In this document: piece by piece, positions 1 to 8,042 of the stretch
How positions within the stretch are numbered: the first letter of the stretch is position 1
Layout of the letters: each line of letters starts with the position of its first letter
Assembly: GCF_007280555.1 (NCBI RefSeq)
Contig: NZ_VKDB01000029.1
Coordinates: forward strand, 1 to 36,924
Length of the DNA stretch: 36,924 nt
Direction: 5' to 3'
Source: Deinococcus detaillensis
GTDB taxonomy: Bacteria; Deinococcota; Deinococci; Deinococcales; Deinococcaceae
Notes under the pieces: generated by a model
What the model saw: the letters and a program-made list of their open reading frames with translations, nothing else
The model's database searches: none
What the model was told of the DNA's origin: nothing
Program-made: the position numbers and the translations under genes

Positions 1-123
1 CAGATCCTGTTCTCTCAGCGTCCCAGCCATGCGCCACAGCTTAACAGCAGCACCCTCGTCCTTGGACGGGAGCGCCGGAAGCCGCTAATCAGATACCTAT
101 TACAAAAGCCAGAAAAGTTTGGC
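1..123. other. Left-edge stretch with no supported gene
   Basis: No complete gene lies here. An ATG on the minus strand at 28-30 opens a frame that runs off the left edge (ten codons, beginning MAGTLREQDL), so it could be the start of a leftward gene. There is no clear ribosome binding site and too little sequence to judge. Confidence 0.25.
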
Positions 124-1137
124 TCAGGCTGTCTGATAGAGCGGTGCAGCTTCTTCGTCGCGCTCCATCTGCTCAAGGTTGGCCACCCGCACTTCGCCGC
201 GTGCACTGAGGTACTCCACCAAAGCTCCCACTTTTTCGAGCGCCAGCAAGGTGTCGTAGCTTTTGACACGCGGATAAAGTTGGCTGGTGATGGCCTGCAA
301 GCTGCTGGGAGTGGTGCAAATGCTGAGAATGCGTTTCATTTTGCGCGTGTGTGAGGCGCGAATGTCGGCGGTGCGGGCACGCAAATCTGAAATCGGCTCC
401 TCGTGTCCAGCCAGCGTGAGCACAATGCCTTCCTCGGCGTCCAGGAGATCGAGCGAGTGCAAATAATGCGACAAGCCGTTGCCAGGCGTGATGCTCTCAG
501 CGGAGAGATGTGGCGTGGTGTGGGCCAGCACCTGATCGGCGCTCAGCAGCACCTCGCCCACGCGCAAGCAGACTTGCCCCGGACAATGTCCCGGCGTGTG
601 AATGACTTTAAAAAGGCCGTCCAGTAGGTCGCCGTGATGGAGTTCGGTGTCAACGGGGCCGCCCACAAAACGGATTTTGCCCGCGCCGTACATCTTCATA
701 AAAGCCGTTACGCCCGCCTCGTCCACGCCCGCTCCGTGCAAAAAGGCCCGCAAGGCCCGTGAAGTCAGCACAATTCGTTCGCGGTAAGCGCTCAGCACCG
801 GCTGGTCAAGCTCGTGAACGGCGACGGGGGCCTGAGTCAACGTCCGTACAAAGTCCAAGCCGCCGTGGTGGTCGATATGGCCGTGGGTAATCACGATGCG
901 CGACAAGCCCGTCCAAGTGATGTGGGCGTCCAAGTCGCTGAGCGCCGAAAAGCCCGTGAGCAGGTCGGCATTGCTCTGATCGGTGCCGCTGCCGGTGTCG
1001 ATCAGGGCCGTATAGTCGCCGCGCCGCACGACGTAGATGTTGGCCAAAAAGTCGCCGAAGACCCGCACCGGAAAGCTGTAAATCAAAGTGCCGTCGGCAA
1101 GGGCGTGGCGCTGGGGTGGGGGCAGGACAAAGGACAT
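124..1137 (-). CDS. MBL-fold metallo-hydrolase
   Basis: A 337-residue cytoplasmic protein of the metallo-beta-lactamase superfamily. The metal-binding HxHxDH motif is HGHIDH at residues 85-90. Further ligands are seen as H180 and H184 in HTPGHCPG, and D201 in LLSADQVL. The N-terminal part carries the usual ALIDTGSG strand and loop at about residues 44-51. A C-terminal helical extension of about 100 residues is of the kind found in the glyoxalase II-like branch that follows lactonase or acyl-hydrolase domains. I chose the ATG at 1137 because the upstream in-frame extension is low-complexity and unlike the family. It is divergent from the flavin monooxygenase at 1269, with 131 bp between them. 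The substrate cannot be read from sequence; a thioester or lactone hydrolase is a family-level guess. Confidence 0.85.
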   Translation of the reverse strand: MSFVLPPPQRHALADGTLIYSFPVRVFGDFLANIYVVRRGDYTALIDTGSGTDQSNADLLTGFSALSDLDAHITWTGLSRIVITHGHIDHHGGLDFVRTLTQAPVAVHELDQPVLSAYRERIVLTSRALRAFLHGAGVDEAGVTAFMKMYGAGKIRFVGGPVDTELHHGDLLDGLFKVIHTPGHCPGQVCLRVGEVLLSADQVLAHTTPHLSAESITPGNGLSHYLHSLDLLDAEEGIVLTLAGHEEPISDLRARTADIRASHTRKMKRILSICTTPSSLQAITSQLYPRVKSYDTLLALEKVGALVEYLSARGEVRVANLEQMERDEEAAPLYQTA

Positions 1138-1268
1138 ACCCGCTTTGATAGCACATTGGCCATGTTCTGGCCGCCTGTCACCTGCTCCGGAACAAGGCAA
1201 GCCAGAGAAGTGTCTCAAAAGAGAGCGCGTCTGCGGTTGGCTTTTCCCGTGCGGCGCAGACTGTGGGC

Positions 1269-2324
1269 ATGACCTCTCCTGTTCTTTCCGTTCTCGATTT
1301 GGTGCCGCTCACCGCTGGCGGCAGCGCTCAGGCCATTAAAGACACCGTGGAACTGGCGCAGCACGTCGAGGCGCTCAATTTCAAAAGATATTGGCTGGCC
1401 GAGCACCACAACATGCAGTCGCTGGTCAGCAGCGCTCCCGAATTGCTGATCGCCGCGCTGAGCCAGCGTACCACCACGCTGCGGCTGGGCGCGGGCGGCA
1501 TGATGTTGCCCAACCACTCGCCGCTCAAAGTCGCTGAACTGTTCCGCACGCTCGAAGCACTGGCCCCTGACCGCATCGATCTGGGACTGGGCCGCGCTCC
1601 CGGCACCGACATGAGGACGGCGCTGGCCCTCAGAAGGTCGCGTGAAGCTTTGCAAGCCGACGATTTCGAGTCTCAACTCACCGAACTGCTGGCCTTCGGT
1701 GGGCGCGAGTTCGCGGGTAAGCATCCGTTTGCGGGCACCGCTTTTGAAGGCGTCATCGCCGCGCCTTATGATCAACCGCTTCCGCCGCTGTGGATGCTGA
1801 GCAGCTCCGGTCACGGCGCGTCGGTGGCCGCCGAAATTGGTGCGGGGCTGGCTTTTGCCGCCCACATCAACCCCGACTTCGACTTGGCGGCGCAGTCGAT
1901 TAAAGCCTACCGCCAAGCCTTCCGGCCTTCCGAGCAGTTCCCGGTTCCCAAAGTCATCGTGGCGCAAACCGTGATCGTGGCCGACACCGACGCCGAAGCT
2001 GAGCGCCTGGCCTTGCCGCTGGGCCTGATGTTCTTGCGGTTGGTGCGCGGCCAGACCGAGCCATTTGCCAGCGTGGAGGAAGCGGAGCGCTATCCGTACA
2101 CGCCCGCCGAACGCGCCCAGCTCGCCACCATGCGCCGAACGGGCCGGTTTGTAGCTGGCAGTTCGGCAACGGTCAAAGCGCGGCTGGATCAGGTTCTGGA
2201 GATGACCGGCGCGGATGAGCTGATGATCGGCAGCATGATCCCCGATTTGGCCGACAGAAAGCGCTCGTATGAACGGTTGGCGCAGCTCTATCCGCAAAAA
2301 GTGCAGCAGAGCGCGGCAGATTAG
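1269..2324 (+). CDS. LLM-class flavin-dependent monooxygenase (luciferase-like, MsnO8/YhbW type)
   Basis: A 351-residue soluble TIM-barrel protein of the bacterial luciferase family, which uses reduced FMN and oxygen to oxidise small organics. Family signatures are the start LSVLDLVPLTAGG, WLAEHHNM near residue 40, and DLGLGRAPGTD near residue 110. The C-terminal stretch GADELMIGSMIPD is also typical. Length fits the single-component subgroup often named MsnO8 or YhbW. The ATG at 1269 is preferred over a GTG two codons upstream because homologues begin with this short leader. The gene stands alone, 148 bp before pgi. The natural substrate is unknown. Confidence 0.88.
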   Translation: MTSPVLSVLDLVPLTAGGSAQAIKDTVELAQHVEALNFKRYWLAEHHNMQSLVSSAPELLIAALSQRTTTLRLGAGGMMLPNHSPLKVAELFRTLEALAPDRIDLGLGRAPGTDMRTALALRRSREALQADDFESQLTELLAFGGREFAGKHPFAGTAFEGVIAAPYDQPLPPLWMLSSSGHGASVAAEIGAGLAFAAHINPDFDLAAQSIKAYRQAFRPSEQFPVPKVIVAQTVIVADTDAEAERLALPLGLMFLRLVRGQTEPFASVEEAERYPYTPAERAQLATMRRTGRFVAGSSATVKARLDQVLEMTGADELMIGSMIPDLADRKRSYERLAQLYPQKVQQSAAD

Positions 2325-2472
2325 CGCCGAGTTCTTTGCTGCCGCATTGCTCAACACTGTTATTTCTAAAGAAAGTTTGGGTAAACAGGTTTATGCGGCG
2401 CTGCTATCCTGAAATTGTTTGGCTCGGCACACTTTTCCTCCACTGATTTGTGCCCGCCGGGAGGCAGCACCC

Positions 2473-4110
2473 ATGACAAAATCCACTTCTCTGACCCAAC
2501 AGCCGGCTTGGCAAGCCTTAGAGCGTCACTACGATCAGCTCAAAGACAAGCAGTTGCGGGAGTTGTTCGCCGACGACGCCGGGCGCGGCGAAAAGCTGAC
2601 TGCCGAGGGCGCGGGCCTTTTTCTGGATTACTCCAAGAATCGGGTGACTGACGAAACGCTCAGGCTCCTGCTACAGCTTGCCGAACAGACCGGCGTGGCC
2701 GCCAAGCGCGATGCCATGTTCGCGGGCGAGAAAATCAACGTGACCGAAGGCCGAGCCGTGCTGCACACCGCCCTGCGTGTTCCCAAAGGCGGCACGGTAA
2801 TGGTGGACGGCGTGAACGTGGTGCCGGAGGTTCACGCGGTGCTGGACAAGATGGCCGCCTTCGCTGATCAGGTACGGGCCGGGACATGGCTGGGTTACAC
2901 CGGCAAGCCGATCAAAAATATCGTCAACATCGGCATCGGCGGCTCTGATCTCGGCCCGGTGATGGCTTACGAGGGTCTCAAGTTCTACAGCCAGCGCGAT
3001 TTGACCGTGCGCTTCGTCTCGAATGTGGACGGTACCGACCTCGTCGAGAAAACACACGGCTTCGACCCCGCCGAGACGCTGTTTATCGTGTCCAGCAAGA
3101 CCTTCACCACGCAGGAGACCATGGCAAATGCGACTTCGGCGCGGGCTTGGTTGTTGGACACTTTAAAAGACGACGCGGCGGTGGCGCGGCACTTCGTGGC
3201 CGTCTCCACCAACGCGGAAGCGGTGGGCAAGTTCGGCATCGACACCGCCAACATGTTCGGCTTCTGGGACTGGGTGGGTGGGCGCTACAGCATGGACAGC
3301 GCCATTGGCCTGTCGCTGATGATCGCCGTTGGCCCCGCCAATTTCCATGAGCTGCTGGCCGGGTTTCACGAGATGGACGAGCATTTCCGCACTGCGCCCG
3401 CCGACAAAAATCTGCCGATGCTGCTGGCCCTGTTGGGCCTGTGGTACGACGATTTTTTTGACGCCCAAACCGTTGCTATTTTGCCCTACGACCAATACCT
3501 CTCGCACTTCAGCGCTTATTTGCAGCAGCTCGATATGGAGAGCAACGGCAAGCATGTGACGCTTGAGGGCGATCTGGTGGATTATCAGACCGGCCCGGTC
3601 ATCTGGGGCCAGCCCGGCACCAACGGCCAGCACGCGTTTTATCAACTGATTCACCAGGGCACCAAGCTGATTCCCTGCGACTTCATCGGCTTTATTCAAA
3701 CGCTCAATCCGCTGACGCCGCACCACGATCTGCTGATGGCCAACGTGTTCGCTCAAACCGAGGCGCTGGCGTTCGGCAAAACTCGGCAAGAAGTCGAAGC
3801 CGATGGCGTCAAGGCCGAGCAAGTGGCGCACCGCGTCTTTGAAGGCAACCGGCCCACCAATACCATCTTGGCCGACAAGCTGACCCCGCGCATTCTGGGC
3901 AGCTTGATCGCCCTGTACGAACACAAAGTCTTCGTGCAGGGCGCGATCTGGAATATCAATTCGTTTGATCAGTGGGGCGTAGAACTCGGTAAGGTGCTGG
4001 CCTCCAAAATCGTGCCGGAGCTGCAAGCCGGGGCCGAGCCGGATTTGCAGCACGACAGCAGCACCAACGCTTTGATTCGGCGCTACCGGGCGGGCAGACG
4101 GGCGGAGTAG
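2473..4110 (+). CDS. pgi: Glucose-6-phosphate isomerase
   Basis: Interconverts glucose 6-phosphate and fructose 6-phosphate in glycolysis and gluconeogenesis, in the cytoplasm. The 545-residue length is typical of the long bacterial/eukaryotic form. Visible signatures: the sugar-phosphate loop IGIGGSDLG at residues 153-161, the SIS-type [10 protein letters not shown] at 207-216, the catalytic base E356 in MESNGK, the ring-opening H387 in [10 protein letters not shown], and the C-terminal signature [10 protein letters not shown] ending in K507. The ATG at 2473 follows a GGGAGG ribosome binding site at 2459-2464, so an upstream in-frame ATG at 2419 is not used. The gene is single and convergent with the enoyl-CoA hydratase gene. 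Confidence 0.97.
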   Translation: MTKSTSLTQQPAWQALERHYDQLKDKQLRELFADDAGRGEKLTAEGAGLFLDYSKNRVTDETLRLLLQLAEQTGVAAKRDAMFAGEKINVTEGRAVLHTALRVPKGGTVMVDGVNVVPEVHAVLDKMAAFADQVRAGTWLGYTGKPIKNIVNIGIGGSDLGPVMAYEGLKFYSQRDLTVRFVSNVDGTDLVEKTHGFDPAETLFIVSSKTFTTQETMANATSARAWLLDTLKDDAAVARHFVAVSTNAEAVGKFGIDTANMFGFWDWVGGRYSMDSAIGLSLMIAVGPANFHELLAGFHEMDEHFRTAPADKNLPMLLALLGLWYDDFFDAQTVAILPYDQYLSHFSAYLQQLDMESNGKHVTLEGDLVDYQTGPVIWGQPGTNGQHAFYQLIHQGTKLIPCDFIGFIQTLNPLTPHHDLLMANVFAQTEALAFGKTRQEVEADGVKAEQVAHRVFEGNRPTNTILADKLTPRILGSLIALYEHKVFVQGAIWNINSFDQWGVELGKVLASKIVPELQAGAEPDLQHDSSTNALIRRYRAGRRAE

Positions 4111-4152
4111 ATTGTTCTCGCCTTAGCTCTCAGGGGAGAGCCGCCCGTCTGC
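4094..4152. terminator. Nested inverted repeats between convergent genes (putative bidirectional terminator)
   Basis: A perfect 12-bp inverted repeat, GCAGACGGGCGG at 4094-4105 and its complement at 4141-4152, straddles the pgi stop codon. Between the arms sits a second hairpin, GCTCTC at 4126-4131 and GAGAGC at 4136-4141. There is no T-run, so intrinsic termination is uncertain. The position between convergent pgi and the enoyl-CoA hydratase gene suggests a transcript-end structure for both. Confidence 0.5.
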
Positions 4153-4173
4153 AAGTCTAGGAAGCTCAGGTGC

Positions 4174-4965
4174 TCAGAATTTCCCGAAATCCGGCTTGCG
4201 TTTCTCGGCAAAGGCCCGCACGCCCTCTTTGTGCTCGGCATGGTCGCCTGCCAGTTGTTGCAAGACCGATTCGTTGTCCAGCGCGGCGTCCAGCGAGCTG
4301 CTCAGGGCAAAGTTGAGCGCCTGCTTGGTAAGGGCGAGGGCGTTCAGCGGGCGGGCCGCTAGGCGCTCGGCATAGGCCTGCACATCGTCTGCGAAGGTTT
4401 CGGCGCTGTAGACCTGCTCGCACAGGCCCATCTTCAGCCCGTCTGCGGCGCTTACCTTTTCGGCAAAGGCCATTAATTCAAAAGCTCTGGCCGCGCCCAC
4501 CGAGCGGGGCAAGAACCAAGTGCTGCCCGCGTCAGGGATCAGGGCGATGTTGGAAAACACCTCGATCAGGGTGGCGTTCTCGCTCCATAGCCGGACATCG
4601 CCGCTGAGGGCCAGACTCGCGCCTGCGCCCGCTGCCACGCCATTAACCGCCGTGATGACCGGCTTTTTCAGGCCCCGAATGGTTTGAATCAGCGGAATGT
4701 ACGTGTGGCGCAGGTGCTCAGTGAAGTTGGTGCTGCCTTCCCGGTTTTGCACGTCTCCCAAATCCTGCCCGGCGCAAAAGCCGCGCCCCGCTCCGGTGAT
4801 GACGACAACGCGCACGGCGGGATCGGTTTCGGCCGCTTTGAGGGCCTCGGTCAGTGAGAAAAGCAGCTCGTCATTGGCGGCGTTGAGGCGCTCGGGGCGG
4901 TTGAGACTCAGTGTCAGGACAGCGTTCTTGGTTTCAGACAAAAGAACAGGATTGGATGAAGTCAT
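4174..4965 (-). CDS. Enoyl-CoA hydratase/isomerase family protein, PaaG-like
   Basis: A 263-residue crotonase-fold protein. The oxyanion-hole segments are GFCAGQDL at residues 62-69 and NGVAAGAGASLAL at 108-120. The stretch IPDAGSTWFLPR (D145) matches the PaaG branch, which isomerises ring-epoxide or 2,3/3,4-enoyl-CoAs rather than the twin-Glu crotonase hydratases. The ATG at 4965 is preceded by a good promoter with the -10 box only 9 nt away, suggesting a leaderless or nearly leaderless mRNA. It lies downstream of the FadR-type regulator on the same strand, 179 bp apart, and so may belong to the same catabolic regulon. The exact substrate (phenylacetate ring-epoxide or fatty enoyl-CoA) is not resolved. 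Confidence 0.88.
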   Translation of the reverse strand: MTSSNPVLLSETKNAVLTLSLNRPERLNAANDELLFSLTEALKAAETDPAVRVVVITGAGRGFCAGQDLGDVQNREGSTNFTEHLRHTYIPLIQTIRGLKKPVITAVNGVAAGAGASLALSGDVRLWSENATLIEVFSNIALIPDAGSTWFLPRSVGAARAFELMAFAEKVSAADGLKMGLCEQVYSAETFADDVQAYAERLAARPLNALALTKQALNFALSSSLDAALDNESVLQQLAGDHAEHKEGVRAFAEKRKPDFGKF

Positions 4966-4974
4966 AAGGTTTAG

Positions 4975-5004
4975 AGTATACGGTTGCCGTTCAATCCGTT
5001 CCAA
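4975..5004 (-). promoter_or_regulatory. Sigma-70-type promoter of the enoyl-CoA hydratase gene, leaderless
   Basis: On the minus strand, TTGGAA (4999-5004) is followed by an 18-bp spacer and TATACT (4975-4980). The start codon begins 9 nt after the -10 box, so transcription would begin at or within about 3 nt of the ATG. There is no Shine-Dalgarno sequence, consistent with leaderless translation. Confidence 0.6.
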
Positions 5005-5058
5005 AAATGCAACCCCGTCATTTTTACAATTCTTTTCCTGACAACCGCTCTTTTCTCC

Positions 5059-5100
5059 TTCCGCTGTCTTGGGCAGAACGGCATCACTCGTGCCTGCCGC
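5059..5100 (+). repeat. Intergenic hairpin repeat, copy A
   Basis: A 42-bp segment containing GTCTTGGGCAGAACGGCA, able to fold by GGCAG...CTGCC with an inner GGCA...TGCC. It is about 86% identical, with two single-base gaps, to the reverse complement of 29771-29812. It shares a 15-base exact core (5067-5081) with 36682-36696. It lies between the regulator and the enoyl-CoA hydratase gene. Confidence 0.55.
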
Positions 5101-5144
5101 TTCGACAATTCTGTCACCGAAGTTCTCATTCCTCGTGCAGGGCC

Positions 5145-5864
5145 TCATTCCTCTTGCAGCGCAAGGTCGAGTGCCGCTTCCGCCGCCGTGAAATGCATCT
5201 GACTGGCTTCTACGGCGGCCTGCTCGTGGCCCGCTTTCACTGCGGCGAGCAGCACTTGGTGGCGCATCAGCAGCTCGGCAAACCCCAGCGCCGACGGCTC
5301 GGCATTGCGCCCGGCGCGGATGCTGTAGCGGGCAGCTTTGCTCAGCGCCGTGACTTGCAGCGCGATCAAAGGGTTGCCCGACGCCTCGGCCAGCAGCGCG
5401 TGAAAGTGAACGTCGTGACGAATGTACGCGCCTCCAATCGGCCCCGCTTCACGCATGGCGTCCAGCGCCCGCTGAAGTGACTCCAGCGCGTCGGGCGTGG
5501 CGTGACGGGCTGCCAAACGCGCCGCCTGGGTGTCGAGCGCCGAGCGCAACTCCATGATTTGCAGCGGCGTGACCTGTCCGGTGTACATGGCGTGGCGCAT
5601 CAAGGCGCTGACCGGTAGCGAGTCGATCCGGCTGACTCTGGGTGTCCTGCCGTTGGAAATGTCGATCACGCCGGTGGCCGCCAGCGTCCGGTAAGCTTCG
5701 CGCACCACGCTGCGGCTGACATTGAGCTCACGGCTCAGTTTCATTTCACTCGGCACCGCGTCGCCCGCTTTCAAGCGCTCGTGGCGGATGTATTCCATCA
5801 AGTATCGGCTGACCTGAAAAGCGCGGCTGTCAGCAGTTTGGTCGGTGGTGGGAAGTTTAGTCAT
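5145..5864 (-). CDS. FadR/GntR-family transcriptional regulator (FCD domain)
   Basis: A 239-residue repressor-type protein. Residues about 15-80 form the GntR winged helix-turn-helix ([20 protein letters not shown] and the following wing). Residues about 100-225 form the all-helical FCD ligand domain, with the metal/ligand motif [18 protein letters not shown]. The ATG at 5864 fits family starts; the longer in-frame extension is not protein-like. It is divergent from the acyl-CoA dehydrogenase operon and upstream of the enoyl-CoA hydratase gene, so it probably controls both. Inference: it senses an acyl-CoA or organic acid. An imperfect TCAC-N5-GTGA element (5864-5876) overlaps its own start and could be an operator. 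Confidence 0.9.
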   Translation of the reverse strand: MTKLPTTDQTADSRAFQVSRYLMEYIRHERLKAGDAVPSEMKLSRELNVSRSVVREAYRTLAATGVIDISNGRTPRVSRIDSLPVSALMRHAMYTGQVTPLQIMELRSALDTQAARLAARHATPDALESLQRALDAMREAGPIGGAYIRHDVHFHALLAEASGNPLIALQVTALSKAARYSIRAGRNAEPSALGFAELLMRHQVLLAAVKAGHEQAAVEASQMHFTAAEAALDLALQEE

Positions 5865-5901
5865 CACTGGTGGTGAGCAGAGCGGACTCAAACTCCTGCC
5901 C

Positions 5902-5930
5902 TTGCAACAGCCTATCAGACAGGTTAGGGT
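5902..5930 (+). promoter_or_regulatory. Candidate promoter of the acyl-CoA dehydrogenase operon
   Basis: TTGCAA (5902-5907), a 17-bp spacer and TAGGGT (5925-5930) lie about 60 nt before the start codon. The match to consensus is moderate. A GGAGGG ribosome binding site at 5978-5983, 6 nt before the ATG, fixes the start of the first gene. Confidence 0.4.
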
Positions 5931-5989
5931 TGAGGGGCATCCAACCTTGTTTTTCTCCCACCTTTTTTCGCATCTTCGGAGGGTCAACC

Positions 5990-7264
5990 ATGACCGGTAC
6001 ATTAGATCAGACCACTGCGGTATTTACCCGCTCAGGGCGCACCCAAGACTTGCAGCAGCGCCTCAGCGCCTTTATGCAGGAGCACATCTACCCCAACGAG
6101 GCCGAGTTCGCCCGGCAAGTCGACACCGGCAACCGCTGGGAACACGTGCAGCTCATTGAAGACCTCAAGCCTCTGGCGCGTGAAGCGGGCTTATGGAACC
6201 TGTTTTTGCCGCGTGAAAGCGACCCGGAAGGCCAGTTCGGTGCAGGTCTGAGCAGCCTCGACTATGCGCCGCTATGCGAGATCATGGGCCGGGTCTGGTG
6301 GGCACCCGAAATCTTTAACTGCAACGCCCCTGACACCGGCAATATGGAAGTGCTGACCCGCTACGGCACCAAAGAGCAGCAAGAAACCTGGTTGACGCCG
6401 CTGCTGAACGGTGAAATCCGCTCCTGCTTCGCCATGACCGAGCCGGAAGTGGCCTCGTCGGACGCCACCAATATCGAGTCCAGCATCACCCGTGACGGCG
6501 ACGAGTATGTACTCAACGGGCGCAAGTGGTGGACTTCGGGCGCAGGCGATCCCCGCTGCAAAGTCGTCATCTTCATGGGCAAGACCGACCCCAACGCCGA
6601 GCGCCACCTGCAACAGTCGATGATTCTGGTTCCACTGGACGCGAAGGGTGTGACCATCAAGCGGATGCTGACGGTGTTCGGTTACGACGACGCGCCGCAC
6701 GGCCACGCCGAAGTCATCTTCGAGAATGTGCGCGTTCCTGTGACCAGCATGCTGCTGGGCGAGGGACGCGGCTTTGAAATTGCGCAGGGCCGCCTCGGGC
6801 CGGGCCGCATTCACCACTGTATGCGCCTGATCGGGCAGGCCGAGCGGGCTTTGGAATTGATGGTGGCGCGGGCCGCTGAGCGCGTGGCGTTCGGCAAACC
6901 GCTGGCCGCCCACCAGCACGTCCACGAGCTGATCGCCGAGAGCCGCATCGAGATCGATCAGGCTCGCCTGCTGACCTTGCAAGCCGCCCACATGATGGAC
7001 ACGGTGGGCAACAAAGCCGCCCGCTCGCAGATCGCCGCCATCAAGGTGGTCGCCCCGAACGTGGCCCTTAAAGTCATTGACCGCGCCATTCAGGTGTTCG
7101 GCGGCGCGGGCGTCAGCGGCGACACGCCATTGGCCCAGATGTACGCTCAGGCCCGCACCCTGCGGCTGGCCGACGGCCCCGACATCGTGCATTTGGAAAC
7201 GGTGGCCAAAATGGAACTCAAGCGGCAAGGCGTGGATACCCGGAGGAAAGCAAATGGAGCTTAA
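5990..7264 (+). CDS. Acyl-CoA dehydrogenase, ACAD10/ACAD11 type
   Basis: A 424-residue FAD flavoenzyme. Signatures of the ACAD10/11 branch are [47 protein letters not shown] and FGKPLAAH. The end [12 protein letters not shown] replaces the YEGT motif that carries the catalytic Glu of short-chain enzymes such as the one at 32874. The domain order is N-terminal helical, beta-barrel and C-terminal helical. A GGAGGG site 6 nt upstream sets the ATG. Its stop overlaps the next gene by 11 bp. ACAD10/11 homologues act with an APH-type kinase on 4-hydroxyacyl-CoAs, and the same kinase family is encoded two genes downstream. That role is inferred for this protein. Confidence 0.92.
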   Translation: MTGTLDQTTAVFTRSGRTQDLQQRLSAFMQEHIYPNEAEFARQVDTGNRWEHVQLIEDLKPLAREAGLWNLFLPRESDPEGQFGAGLSSLDYAPLCEIMGRVWWAPEIFNCNAPDTGNMEVLTRYGTKEQQETWLTPLLNGEIRSCFAMTEPEVASSDATNIESSITRDGDEYVLNGRKWWTSGAGDPRCKVVIFMGKTDPNAERHLQQSMILVPLDAKGVTIKRMLTVFGYDDAPHGHAEVIFENVRVPVTSMLLGEGRGFEIAQGRLGPGRIHHCMRLIGQAERALELMVARAAERVAFGKPLAAHQHVHELIAESRIEIDQARLLTLQAAHMMDTVGNKAARSQIAAIKVVAPNVALKVIDRAIQVFGGAGVSGDTPLAQMYAQARTLRLADGPDIVHLETVAKMELKRQGVDTRRKANGA

Positions 7265-8042
7265 AGGCAAAACCGTTGTCGTCACCGGCAGCGCGTCCGG
7301 CATCGGCAAAGCCCTGACCGAGCGCTTCGTCAAGGAAGGAGCGCGGGTGATCGCCTCAGACCGCAGCGCCGAGGCGGGCCAGCGCGAGGCCGAGTCGGCT
7401 GGAGCCAGATTCGTGGCGGCAGATGTCAGCCACGAAAAAGACATTCAGCGACTCATCGAAGATGTCTGGGCCAATGAGGGCGAGATCGATCTGTTTTGCT
7501 CGAATGCCGGCATCGCCATCGGCGCGGGGCCGGAATCGCCCGATAGCCAGTGGAGGCTCATCGAAAACGTCAACGTGATGAGCCATGTCTGGGCCGCCCG
7601 CCACCTGCTGCCGCGCATGCTGGAGCGCGGCGAAGGCTACTTGTTCAACACCGCCTCAGCGGCGGGCCTGTTGACCGAGCTGCATTCCGCGCCCTACGCC
7701 GTGACCAAGCACGCGGCGCTGGCCTTTGCCGAGTGGCTGGCGATCACCTACGGAGACAGGGGCATTAAAGTGTCGTGCCTGTGCCCGGAAGGCGTCTGGA
7801 CACCGATGATTCAGAATGCGCCGCTGCTCCAGCAAACCGCCGTGACCACCGACGTGCTGGTGGAAGCGGTGCTGGAAGCCCTACACGAGGAAAAATTCCT
7901 GATCACCACCCACGCCAGCACCTTGCAGAGTTTTCAAGTCAAGGCGGAAAACTACGACAACTGGATCGGTAAAATGCGGCGGCTGCGCGGTAAGGCGATG
8001 GCGCTGCTGCAAAATGCCAGCGTTGGCAGCAAACCAGAGTGA
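7254..8042 (+). CDS. Short-chain dehydrogenase/reductase
   Basis: A 262-residue classical SDR. The NAD(P)-binding TGSASGIG lies at residues 11-18, the NAG motif in CSNAGIAIG, the catalytic Ser region in NTASAAG and the YxxxK motif in YAVTKHA. An Asp after the second strand (ASDRS) suggests NAD rather than NADP. The start overlaps the dehydrogenase by 11 bp and has a CGGAGGAAAG ribosome binding site. The stop overlaps the kinase start in GTGA, so all three genes are translationally coupled. In the levulinate (Lva) pathway an SDR (LvaD) oxidises the 3-hydroxyacyl-CoA that the kinase/dehydrogenase pair produces; the same step is proposed here. Confidence 0.9.
   Translation: MELKGKTVVVTGSASGIGKALTERFVKEGARVIASDRSAEAGQREAESAGARFVAADVSHEKDIQRLIEDVWANEGEIDLFCSNAGIAIGAGPESPDSQWRLIENVNVMSHVWAARHLLPRMLERGEGYLFNTASAAGLLTELHSAPYAVTKHAALAFAEWLAITYGDRGIKVSCLCPEGVWTPMIQNAPLLQQTAVTTDVLVEAVLEALHEEKFLITTHASTLQSFQVKAENYDNWIGKMRRLRGKAMALLQNASVGSKPE

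Noticed and set aside
1215..2357. Long minus-strand reading frame (380 codons) opposite the flavin monooxygenase
   Set aside because: Lies antisense to a clear luciferase-family gene, has high Arg/Gly/Gln composition typical of antisense GC-rich frames and no recognisable domain.
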